Positions 16,670 to 24,199 of a stretch of 64,000 nucleotides of DNA are shown one piece after another. A program made the translations under genes and the position numbers. Source of the stretch: Candidatus Sericytochromatia bacterium S15B-MN24 CBMW_12 (lineage in GTDB: Bacteria; Cyanobacteriota; Sericytochromatia; S15B-MN24; UBA4093); contig DAZV01000057.1 in NCBI GenBank assembly GCA_002083825.1, positions 124,001-188,000 on the forward strand. The letters run 5' to 3'. Numbering within the stretch: position 1 is the first letter of the stretch; each line of letters begins with the position of its first letter. Below the pieces are notes generated by a model. The model was not told the DNA's origin, ran no database searches, and worked only from the letters and a program-made list of their open reading frames with translations.

Positions 16670-16734
16670 GCCGTGGGCAAATTTCATGGATCTGGGACTT
16701 GAAAACAGATAACCCAGACCCTCCGGCCCACGGC
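16670..16734 (-). ncRNA. Y RNA, copy 1
   Basis: 65 nt on the minus strand. The outer stem GCCGTGGGC/GCCCACGGC is a perfect 9 bp. The internal loop has CGGA on one side and ATGAAATTT on the other. A 9-bp inner stem GGGTCTGGG/CCCAGATCC (one G-U) closes a 16-nt loop beginning TTATCTG. From memory, human hY4 has GTAGTGGGTTATC on its 5' strand and AAATTTGACTGGC on its 3' strand, the two strands of the Ro60 site. Matching blocks occur here in the same positions. It lies 79 bases downstream of the rtcA stop. Confidence 0.82.
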
Positions 16735-16812
16735 CAGGTTCTCCGAAAACGGGGAGAAGACCGCCTGAGTGTCGTTTGTCAGGCATCCTGGATCCTCCCC
16801 TTGCCAAGTCAC

Positions 16813-17838
16813 TCAGTCTCCGATACGAATTTCCCATTGCCCGTCACCCATCGAGCGGACCTCGATGGGCACCTCCAGGAACTGCTTCACGAGCGCAATC
16901 TGGGACCACGTGTGAGGCGTAGGTTCGAGGGTCCGGAAGGATCCTCCACTGCCCATCGCCATCGGGATCACCAGCTGATCGGCAAGGTGTCGACCGACCG
17001 GCACTCCGGAGTCCAGGTACTCTTTTGCCTCCGAGGCGACCTCTCGGGCAACCTCTTCGGCAAGGGTTCCCCTGCGGCCGAAGCCCACGAAGATCTCGGT
17101 GATCTGCTCGGTTTCGACCTCGACGCTCACCACGTTGCCTGGTCCGACCGCATGGCGAACCTCTTCTGCCCGAAGGCATGAGGGATCCAGGCTGAGGATG
17201 CTCTCCAGCACCCGGAGCTCTCGCTCGGCGATTTCCTTGGGGAGCGCCGACACGATGGCGATCGCCCTTTTGGCACGGACGTCGCCCCGTTCCAAGAGGT
17301 CGAGGCGTCCCAGCCGAGGCGTCGGTCCGATTGCCACCCGGATCTTGCCTCCGCCGGCCGGGTAGAATCCACAGCGCTCGAGCCTAGCCTCCACGCGCGG
17401 TCCCATTTGCTGGAAGAGGGGCAGGAAGGCTCGATCCAGGAAGTCGAACGGAGGGCTCATCGGGTTGTGGGTGCCGCCCTCCAAGGTGACGAACGACGGA
17501 GCATGCGCCAGGGATAGGGCTGGAAGGACGGTCTGAAGCACCAAAGTGGTGCTTCCGGCGGTTCCCACGCTGAAGTGGAAATCCCCCGGCTGGACTGGCC
17601 CCGGGCGGAACGTGAGCTCGGTCGAGCCCACGGCGGCGCCCTCGACGTGGGCTCCGCAAACTGCCTCGGCCGCTGTCACGGCCGTGAGGTGTTGCCTCAT
17701 GAGGCCGGGGCGCTTGCGGTTCGCTCGGATGTTCACCATCTTGAAGGGCATGCCCGTCACCATGGAGAGGGTGAGTGCCGATCTCAGGATCTGCCCGCCG
17801 CCTTCGCCATGCGAGCCGTCCACCAGGACCATCGTCAT
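16813..17838 (-). CDS. rtcA: RNA 3'-terminal phosphate cyclase RtcA
   Basis: 341 residues, about the usual length. RtcA converts RNA 3'-phosphates to 2',3'-cyclic phosphates through an AMP intermediate, preparing ends for RtcB. Hallmarks: DGSHGEGGGQILRSALTLS near the N-terminus, RANRKRPGLMRQHLTAV, FYPAGGG in the centre, and the C-terminal PTPHTWSQIALVKQFL holding the nucleophilic His. The ATG at 17838 overlaps the rtcB stop (ATGA); a second ATG at 17832 has better spacing from GAAGGG and may be the true start. Confidence 0.95.
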   Translation of the reverse strand: MTMVLVDGSHGEGGGQILRSALTLSMVTGMPFKMVNIRANRKRPGLMRQHLTAVTAAEAVCGAHVEGAAVGSTELTFRPGPVQPGDFHFSVGTAGSTTLVLQTVLPALSLAHAPSFVTLEGGTHNPMSPPFDFLDRAFLPLFQQMGPRVEARLERCGFYPAGGGKIRVAIGPTPRLGRLDLLERGDVRAKRAIAIVSALPKEIAERELRVLESILSLDPSCLRAEEVRHAVGPGNVVSVEVETEQITEIFVGFGRRGTLAEEVAREVASEAKEYLDSGVPVGRHLADQLVIPMAMGSGGSFRTLEPTPHTWSQIALVKQFLEVPIEVRSMGDGQWEIRIGD

Positions 17839-19079
17839 CCCTTCACGCATACGACCTGCCTCAAGGTGTAAAGAACCTCCACCAGATCCCTCTGGGCATG
17901 CATGACGGCGTCGATTGGCTTGTAGGCCATCGGCGTCTCGTCGATGACGTCCTCGTCCTTGCGGCACTCGACGCCATGCGTTGCCTGCACGTGGTCCTCC
18001 ACGCTGAAGCGCTTCCGCGCCTCGGTGCGGGACATCGCCCGTCCCGCCCCATGGCTGCAGCTATGGAAGCTGTCCTGATTCTCCTTGCCGCGCACGACGA
18101 ACGAGCGGGCGCCCATGCTGCCGGGAATGATCCCGAGGTCTTCACGACGTGCCCGAACGGCGCCCTTGCGGGTCACCAGGACGTTCTGCCCGAAGTGGTG
18201 CTCGCGAGCCACGAAGTTGTGGTGGCAGTTCACCACCTCGAGCGTGGCATCGAATTCGGGGAGCAGTCCCGTGCTGCGCACGGCCTGGATGACCTGACGC
18301 ATCATCAGATCCCGGTTCGTGCGGGCGTACTCCTGTGCCCAGGACACGGCTTCCACGTAATCGTCGAAGTGATCGGTTCCCTCGGGGAAGTACGCCAGGT
18401 CCTTGTCCGGGAGGTTGATGAACCACCGGGCCATGTCCTGCCGAGCCAGCTCGATGAAGTAGCTCCCTATCCGGTTGCCGACTCCTCTCGAACCGCTGTG
18501 CAGCATGAACCAGACCTGATCCTGCTCGTCCAGGCAGATCTCGATGAAGTGGTTGCCGGTCCCCAGCGTCCCGAGGTGCGTGGCGTGCCAGCCTCGGTCC
18601 AGCTTGGGGTGCTTGGCGACGATGCCATCGTAGCCGACCTTGAGGTGCGACCAGACGAGCGTCTGCTCGTGGGGCAGATCGCGCCATGCTCCCTTGTCGT
18701 TGGGCCCCCCGTTATCGGTGCGCCCATGAGGGACAGCCTCCTCAATGGCCAGACGCAGAGGACGCAGGTCATCCGGCAGGCTGCTCGCCAACAGGTTGGT
18801 GCGAACCGCCATCATGCCGCAGCCGATGTCGACTCCGACCGCCGCGGGGATGATGGCCCGGTTCGTTGCGATGACGCTGCCGACCGTCGCTCCGATGCCT
18901 GCGTGGACGTCGGGCATCACCGCCACCCACTTGTGGATGAAGGGCATGGTGGCGATGCGCTGGACTTGGGCCTCGGCCGCTGCCTCGAACGGGACCCCGA
19001 CGGTCCATGCCTTGATGGGGGCCCCATCCTTTACGGGGATCACGTTGTAGCTGCCTCTGCGCGTCTGCTCGGTCTGCAT
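17835..19079 (-). CDS. rtcB: RNA-splicing ligase RtcB
   Basis: 414 residues from the ATG at 19079, which has GGGAG upstream; the frame is open further upstream but without family residues. RtcB joins 2',3'-cyclic-phosphate and 5'-OH ends using GTP and Mn2+. Visible motifs: MPDVHAGIGATVGSV, the metal Cys in GVDIGCGM, GTGNHFIEI, HSGSRGVGN, NCHHNFV, and HSCSHGAGRAMSR with His343 as the guanylylated residue. It is the first gene of the operon rtcB-rtcA, with Y RNAs and rsr downstream, and is divergent from rtcR. Confidence 0.97.
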   Translation of the reverse strand: MQTEQTRRGSYNVIPVKDGAPIKAWTVGVPFEAAAEAQVQRIATMPFIHKWVAVMPDVHAGIGATVGSVIATNRAIIPAAVGVDIGCGMMAVRTNLLASSLPDDLRPLRLAIEEAVPHGRTDNGGPNDKGAWRDLPHEQTLVWSHLKVGYDGIVAKHPKLDRGWHATHLGTLGTGNHFIEICLDEQDQVWFMLHSGSRGVGNRIGSYFIELARQDMARWFINLPDKDLAYFPEGTDHFDDYVEAVSWAQEYARTNRDLMMRQVIQAVRSTGLLPEFDATLEVVNCHHNFVAREHHFGQNVLVTRKGAVRARREDLGIIPGSMGARSFVVRGKENQDSFHSCSHGAGRAMSRTEARKRFSVEDHVQATHGVECRKDEDVIDETPMAYKPIDAVMHAQRDLVEVLYTLRQVVCVKG

Positions 19080-19164
19080 GGGGGTTCTCCCTTTCCGGCT
19101 GGGCCTATGGCCCTCGTTCGCCTGTAACTGACGGGGAGGGGGGTTGGTGGCCATCTGCTGAAGA

Positions 19165-19195
19165 CTATAGTATAATATACATGCTTATACAATAG
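19165..19195. promoter_or_regulatory. Divergent rtcB / rtcR promoter with a 31-bp palindrome
   Basis: CTATAGTATAA at 19165-19175 pairs with TTATACAATAG at 19185-19195 around a nine-base centre, symmetric at 10 of 11 positions. TATAAT (19171-19176) is a perfect -10 box toward rtcR and the minus strand also reads as an AT-rich -10. I see no GG-N10-GC sigma54 promoter (TGGCAC...TTGC) in the 128-base gap before rtcB or near rtcR. A palindrome overlying both promoters suggests a dimeric regulator. Confidence 0.65.
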
Positions 19196-19207
19196 GATAA
19201 ACGTTAA

Positions 19208-20866
19208 ATGTCTGACAAAAAATTAGTCGTCGTTGGTTTGTTGGGGAGCACCCTGGATCAGGGCGCGAGTCCCGGCCGATGGAGCCACTGGCGGCCAACG
19301 GTGTCGTTGTGCCAGCATGAGGACCTTCTGATCCATCGGCTCGAGCTCTTGCATTCCAAGAAGTATGCTGCGCTCGCCCGGACCGTGATGGCCGATATCT
19401 GCCAGGTCTCCCCTGAAACCGAGGTGGTCCTCCACTGCGTCGACTTCGAGGACCCTTGGGCTCTCGAAGAGGTATACGGGGGCTTGCTGGATTTCGCCCG
19501 ACGCTATGACTTCCGTCCAGAGCAAGAGGATTACCTCGTCCACATCACGACGGGGACCCACATCGCGCAGATCTGTCTCTTCCTCTTGGCCGAGGCCCGC
19601 TACCTGCCGGCCAAGCTGATTCAGACCTCTCCTCCGAGCAGCGAGGACGCGGGCAAGCCGGGAAGCTACACGATCATCGACCTCGACCTCTCCAAGTACG
19701 ATCGAATCGCGTCGCGGTTCCGCCGGGAGCAGCATGAGGGTCTTTCCTACCTGAAGCTCGGGATCGATACTCGGAATCAGGCCTATAACCTGCTCGTCGA
19801 GCGGATCGAGCAGGTGGCTTTGAGTTCACGGGACCCCATCCTCCTGATTGGGCCGACGGGATCCGGCAAGTCCCAGCTCGCTCAGCGGATCTACGAACTC
19901 AAAAAGTCCCGACGGCAGCTCGCGGGAGACCTGGTCATCGTGAACTGCGCTACGATGCGCGGCGAATCCGCCATGATCACCCTCTTTGGTCACGTGAAGG
20001 GCGCCTTCGCCGGGGCCATCGATGAACGGGCGGGACTCTTGAGGCGGGCAGACGGTGGGCTTCTTTTCATGGACGACATCGCCGAGCTGGGCTCTGAAGA
20101 ACAGGCGATGCTGCTCCGGGCCATCGAGGACCGGCGGTTCTATCCGGTGGGCGCGGACCAGGAGACGCGCAGCGAGTTTCAGCTCATTGCCGCCGCCGAC
20201 CGGGACCTCACCGGCGAGGGGCAGAGCGGGCAGTTCCGCGGAGACCTGCTCGCCCGAATCAACCTCTGGACCTTCCGTTTGCCCAGCTTGAAGGAACGCC
20301 CCGAGGACATCGAGCCAAACTTGACGTACGAGCTCGAGCAGTGCGCCCGGACCATGAACCTCAACATTAGAATAGCGGATGCGGCACGAGAAAAATTTCT
20401 AAATTTCGCGACCTCACCTGAGGCGACCTGGCCCGGCAACTTCCGAGACTTCGGCGCTGCCATTCGTAGGATGGCGACCCTAGCGAGGGACGGGGAGATC
20501 GGGGTATCGGGCGTCGAGAGCGAAATCGAGCGTTTAAGGCAGACCTGGGGCCCCCTCGAACCTGAAGCCACTGCGGCCGTGCCCCATGTTTCGCGCCAGC
20601 AAGAGAGCTTGAGTGTTCGAGTTCTCGGTCCGGAGAAGGCTGCCGAACTCGACGACTTCGATAGGGTCCAACTCGACGAAGTCCTGCGCGTCTGCCAGGA
20701 CGCGCCAACTATTTCAGAGGCGGGACGGCGGCTTTTCAGCGTGTCGCGAAGCAAGAAGAAGGTCGCAAACGACGCGGACCGACTCCGCAAGTACCTGGCC
20801 CGGTTCGGCCTCGAGTGGAGGGATGTTCGTAGGGGTGAGCCAGTAGCAGTGGAATCAGGCGCCTAG
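19208..20866 (+). CDS. rtcR: RtcR transcriptional activator of the RNA-repair operon
   Basis: 552 residues. An N-terminal CARF-type domain (about 1-180, with TTGTHIAQICLFLLAE) senses RNA ends. The AAA+ domain has Walker A GPTGSGKS (215-222) and the C-terminus a helix-turn-helix (TISEAGRRLFSVSRSKKKV, DRLRKYLARFGL). RtcR normally opens sigma54 promoters. Here the sigma54-contact loop reads GAFAGA (265-270) instead of GAFTGA and Walker B ends in DD (FMDD, 287-290) rather than DE. Both changes should impair classical sigma54 activation, so another mode of control is possible. It is divergent from rtcB. Confidence 0.95.
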   Translation: MSDKKLVVVGLLGSTLDQGASPGRWSHWRPTVSLCQHEDLLIHRLELLHSKKYAALARTVMADICQVSPETEVVLHCVDFEDPWALEEVYGGLLDFARRYDFRPEQEDYLVHITTGTHIAQICLFLLAEARYLPAKLIQTSPPSSEDAGKPGSYTIIDLDLSKYDRIASRFRREQHEGLSYLKLGIDTRNQAYNLLVERIEQVALSSRDPILLIGPTGSGKSQLAQRIYELKKSRRQLAGDLVIVNCATMRGESAMITLFGHVKGAFAGAIDERAGLLRRADGGLLFMDDIAELGSEEQAMLLRAIEDRRFYPVGADQETRSEFQLIAAADRDLTGEGQSGQFRGDLLARINLWTFRLPSLKERPEDIEPNLTYELEQCARTMNLNIRIADAAREKFLNFATSPEATWPGNFRDFGAAIRRMATLARDGEIGVSGVESEIERLRQTWGPLEPEATAAVPHVSRQQESLSVRVLGPEKAAELDDFDRVQLDEVLRVCQDAPTISEAGRRLFSVSRSKKKVANDADRLRKYLARFGLEWRDVRRGEPVAVESGA

Positions 20867-20964
20867 CCAGCATGGCCAGGTTGGTGATGCTTGGCCGCGC
20901 ATCAATGGGCAAAAGGGCATTCACCAGAGCCCGCAGTGCTGTTGCTCGTGCCGGAGATTTCCGT

Positions 20965-20991
20965 AAAGTTCGAATGCTATCCCGTTAGGGG
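20965..20991 (+). repeat. 27-nt direct repeat, right copy (flanks the RNA-repair locus)
   Basis: This is the partner of 14725-14751, with three mismatches. It lies 98 bases after the rtcR stop, just before the rtcR terminator. Same orientation as the left copy. Confidence 0.7.
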
Positions 20992-20997
20992 CTTGAT

Positions 20998-21037
20998 GGT
21001 CCTGCCTGTAATCCAGGCGGGACCTCGTTGTTTTCTC
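20998..21037 (+). terminator. rtcR terminator
   Basis: An 11-bp stem (20998-21008 with 21014-21024, one G-U) closes a five-base loop and is followed by TCGTTGTTTTCTCCC, a plus-strand T-rich tail. It can also stop the convergent gene at 21056. Confidence 0.8.
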
Positions 21038-21055
21038 CCTTTTCAGGGGATTCCA

Positions 21056-22117
21056 TCACGGCCCTTCGGCTTGAGTGGCCTCGGGAGCGTAGTCGTCCGT
21101 GCTCATGGCATAGGCCAACGGGAGCGTCTGGTCGTTGCCTTCGAGGATCTTTCGGATGAGCAGCGTCATGGGCATGGCGAGCAGAGCCCCTAGCGGTCCG
21201 AAAATCCATATCCAGATGAGTGACGAGATGAGGGCCGTCGAGACACGCAGTGCCAGGCCCTTTTTTGTGAGCGTCGGGGTGACGAGGTTGTCCATGAGAA
21301 GGTTGAGCACGACGCTGACGAGTAATAGCACGAGCGCTCGCTCGATTCCGTACTGGACGAAGGCCATTAGGATGGGAGGGATGAAGCTCAAGAGCATGCC
21401 GAAGCGTGGAATGTAACTGAGGAAGAAGGTCAGCAGTCCCCAGAGGATGGCGAAGTCGATTCGGAAGATCAGGTACGCCGCGGTCACGGCGACGGCGCTT
21501 ACCAGGTTGCCGAGGGTCTGTAATCGAAAATGGGTTTGAATCTCGCCGAGCAGGCTGCGGGTCTGCCGGAACAGGGCGCTATCGTTCCTCAAATGACCGT
21601 GAAAGGCTCGGCTGACTCCCGGAAAGTCGAGCGTCAGGGTGAGCAAGATGAACAGAAAGAGCGCGAGGGAGGCCGCTGTGTTGAGTAAACGCGAGATCAG
21701 ATCCATGGTCGCACGCGCTAGGTCCTCCGGGATCACTCGAATGCCGGCTACCAAGTCGTCCAGGTTGAATCCCAGCCGCCCTGCCAAGATCTCGACTTGG
21801 GCGAATCGGGTTTCGAGCATTCCCTGGTAGACCGGGACGCGACGCGCGAACTGCTGAAGTTCGAGCATGAAGAACCCGATCAGGATCGATGCTCCCAGGA
21901 AGGCCGTCAGGAAGACTCCCGCCACGGCCAGGGATCGAGGCAGTCCCTTAAGCTCCAGCCGTTTGACCATGGGTAAAAGTGCGACGGTGAGACAGTAGGC
22001 CAGGAGGATGGGTGCCAGCAGGTCGGCCATGAGGCGCAGCCCCGCCAAGACGATGACGAGAGCGCTACCGAGCAGGAGGGCGATCGCGGTCGGGTTCTGA
22101 AGCACGCTCGAATGCAT
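21056..22117 (-). CDS. AI-2E/PerM-family membrane transporter
   Basis: 353 residues with GGAGG before the ATG. Six to eight hydrophobic segments (AIALLLGSALVIVLAGLRLM, LAVAGVFLTAFLGASILIGFF, ASLALFLFILLTLTLDF, FAILWGLLTFFLSYIPRFG, and others). The signature IPRFGMLLSFIPPILMAF and the C-terminal GPLGALLAMPMTLLIRKIL fit the AI-2E/PerM family (UPF0118), whose members include autoinducer exporters and Na+/H+ antiporters. The substrate here cannot be told. It stands alone. Confidence 0.9.
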   Translation of the reverse strand: MHSSVLQNPTAIALLLGSALVIVLAGLRLMADLLAPILLAYCLTVALLPMVKRLELKGLPRSLAVAGVFLTAFLGASILIGFFMLELQQFARRVPVYQGMLETRFAQVEILAGRLGFNLDDLVAGIRVIPEDLARATMDLISRLLNTAASLALFLFILLTLTLDFPGVSRAFHGHLRNDSALFRQTRSLLGEIQTHFRLQTLGNLVSAVAVTAAYLIFRIDFAILWGLLTFFLSYIPRFGMLLSFIPPILMAFVQYGIERALVLLLVSVVLNLLMDNLVTPTLTKKGLALRVSTALISSLIWIWIFGPLGALLAMPMTLLIRKILEGNDQTLPLAYAMSTDDYAPEATQAEGP

Positions 22118-22355
22118 GGCGTCAGCCTCCTCGGATCAAGGGGGGGCGACCTGGCGTTCGGGATGTCGAACGTCCTTGAGCGTAGGCCTCCATGTCGCTC
22201 GAGGCCAAGGGTAGGCATGGCTGAAACATCGAACGAAGCCTGCGTATCATGTCCAGTCCCGCGGGGTGAGGGGAATAGCCCTCGTTTGACTCTGGTTTGC
22301 TGGAAATCCGAGGCGTATCGTCAAGAGGTCACGATAGAGAAAAAGGAGGCGCATC

Positions 22356-22967
22356 ATGCTAGACGCAATTGCCAGCCGATGGCCAGCTTTGGCGGTACGG
22401 GGAGCGTTTGCGATCCTATTCGGAATCCTTGCGATCGTTTGGCCGGGAGCGACGATTCTATCCTTGGTCCTGCTGTTCGGGGTGTACGCCTTCGCCGAAG
22501 GCGCCCTTTCTGGGGTCATGGCGTTCGCCAAGCAGCCGCCGCAGCCTCGCTGGCTGCTGGGGCTTGAAGCGGTGATCGGCTTGCTGGTTGGAGTTGCGGC
22601 TTTTACGCGCCCTGGCCTCACCGCCGCGACGCTGCTGACCGTCATCGGCATCTGGGCCGTGGTTGCCGGGGGGCTGCGCATCGCCCAGGCTGTAGTGTTG
22701 CGCAAGCAGCTCGATAACGAATGGCTACTGGCAGCCAGCGGCGCCCTGACCATCGTGGTAGGGCTCATGGTGCTCACGCAGCCAGCGGCCGGCGCCTTGG
22801 CGATCGCATGGTTGATCGGTGTCCTGGCGATTGCCTTCGGAGCGGCCGAAATTGGTCTGGCCATGCGCCTACGTAGTGTCTCTCGCACCAAGGCTCCGGG
22901 AATGCGGCTCTGGACCATGCGGGCCGAAGAGCGCCCGGAGGCGGCGCGCGATCGCATCGAGCGCTAA
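22356..22967 (+). CDS. HdeD-family (DUF308) membrane protein
   Basis: 203 residues, AAGGAGG before the ATG. Six predicted transmembrane helices in three similar hairpin pairs (WPALAVRGAFAILFGILAIV, GLEAVIGLLVGVAAFTRPGLT, LLAASGALTIVVGLMVLTQP). E. coli HdeD aids acid resistance at high cell density. The sequence fits the DUF308 repeat. Its role here is unknown, and it is not clearly in an operon. Confidence 0.88.
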   Translation: MLDAIASRWPALAVRGAFAILFGILAIVWPGATILSLVLLFGVYAFAEGALSGVMAFAKQPPQPRWLLGLEAVIGLLVGVAAFTRPGLTAATLLTVIGIWAVVAGGLRIAQAVVLRKQLDNEWLLAASGALTIVVGLMVLTQPAAGALAIAWLIGVLAIAFGAAEIGLAMRLRSVSRTKAPGMRLWTMRAEERPEAARDRIER

Positions 22968-23005
22968 TCGAGCCTTCGACGCCGGCCCCTGCTCGAGTAG
23001 GGTGG

Positions 23006-23041
23006 GGTGGGCATCGCTTGGCCCCAGGCTCGATGCCCACC
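23006..23041 (+). terminator. Possible terminator of the HdeD-like gene
   Basis: GGTGGGCATCG at 23006-23016 pairs perfectly with CGATGCCCACC at 23031-23041. No T-run follows on the plus strand, so termination is uncertain; the structure itself is clear. Confidence 0.4.
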
Positions 23042-23170
23042 AAAAGGTGAAAACCGATTTCCAGCCGAGCATCACTTCACTTGGCGAGCAGCTGGACTCT
23101 CTCGAGCTTCCGCCCCTATTGGAAACCTCGGTATCGGTGGCGAGGCCGGCGAAGAAATCCGCCGGCTGCG

Positions 23171-24133
23171 TTACCTGAAGGTGGTGACGATCACCGTCGC
23201 CATCACGACGAGCCAGGCAGTCGGCAGGAGTGCCCGGACATAGCCGGTGAGGCGAGCTCGCTTTTCGGTGAGGTCTTTTTCCTTCAAGGCGTTGTCGATG
23301 AATAGGTAGGCGATCACGATGCTGATGGTGATGTAAGAGATCACCTGGTACTTGTCCCAGAAAGGCAAGCCTCCGCGAATCGGAACCCGTCCGCCGACGG
23401 ACAGCTGGAGGAAGACCGTGCCGATGAAGGCGGCTAGCGCCATTCCCAGCCGCGACTTGAAGTCGTCGGGCAGCACGAGGACCAGGAATGCTGAACTGGT
23501 CAGGGCGAGGGCGGGAAGCATGAAACGGAGAATGCTCCAGGCCACTGAGCGATGGACGGATACCCCGTACTGGTAGCGGAACGCCCTGTTCTTGCCGTCA
23601 ATCTTGGAGGTATCCATGGGGGTGACCGCCAACTGCGTGCCGGGGACCCAGTCGACGACGCTCAGGTTCAGACTCGTGGGAGTGGCGTCGGGATCCATCT
23701 CGTATCGGATGCCGGGGTCTTCCGCCCGGAGCTGGATCGCCAGGTCCTGATTTTCGAAGGGGATCTTGCGGGTATCGACGTCGAAGGTGAGTTGGGCGCG
23801 CACCCGGTATACCTTATGGTCCGGTTCCTTCAAGACCGGCACGGCGCTCTGGATGCGGCCGTTCTCGATGAGAAAGCCCGCGGGCTCGCACGGTGCCGAG
23901 GTCTTGAAGCTCAGGTTGAAAAGGGCCTCGTATTCGCCAGACAACATGTTGATGTTACGAATGCCCAAGAGCTCGAACCCCACCTTGGCGTCGATAGGTC
24001 TGGCGTCGGCGTGCTGGCCGGTGGCCGAGTCTCCCTCGGCAGCCCAGACCGTGCCAGCCATCAGCAACAGCATCGCCAGCACTGCAAGAAGGGCTGCCCC
24101 CGTGCGTCTCCAGAATGGTGAACGGGCGATCAT
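23171..24133 (-). CDS. Pentameric ligand-gated ion channel homologue
   Basis: 320 residues. Signal peptide about 1-31, an extracellular beta-sandwich ligand-binding domain (about 47-197) and four transmembrane helices at about 199-221, 225-245, 258-280 and 300-317. The signature Pro-loop reads RKIPFENQDLAIQL, the prokaryotic counterpart of the Cys-loop FPFDxQ motif. The second helix (RLGMALAAFIGTVFLQLSV) would line the pore. Family members such as GLIC and ELIC are cation or anion channels opened by protons or amines. The ligand is unknown. A second, larger channel gene lies 2.1 kb away on the other strand. Confidence 0.85.
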   Translation of the reverse strand: MIARSPFWRRTGAALLAVLAMLLLMAGTVWAAEGDSATGQHADARPIDAKVGFELLGIRNINMLSGEYEALFNLSFKTSAPCEPAGFLIENGRIQSAVPVLKEPDHKVYRVRAQLTFDVDTRKIPFENQDLAIQLRAEDPGIRYEMDPDATPTSLNLSVVDWVPGTQLAVTPMDTSKIDGKNRAFRYQYGVSVHRSVAWSILRFMLPALALTSSAFLVLVLPDDFKSRLGMALAAFIGTVFLQLSVGGRVPIRGGLPFWDKYQVISYITISIVIAYLFIDNALKEKDLTEKRARLTGYVRALLPTAWLVVMATVIVTTFR

Positions 24134-24199
24134 GTCGCGTTTCCTGCCTTTCTATAAGGTTGATGAAGGGTTGGCGATGAAACGCCGGTTGAACTCATT

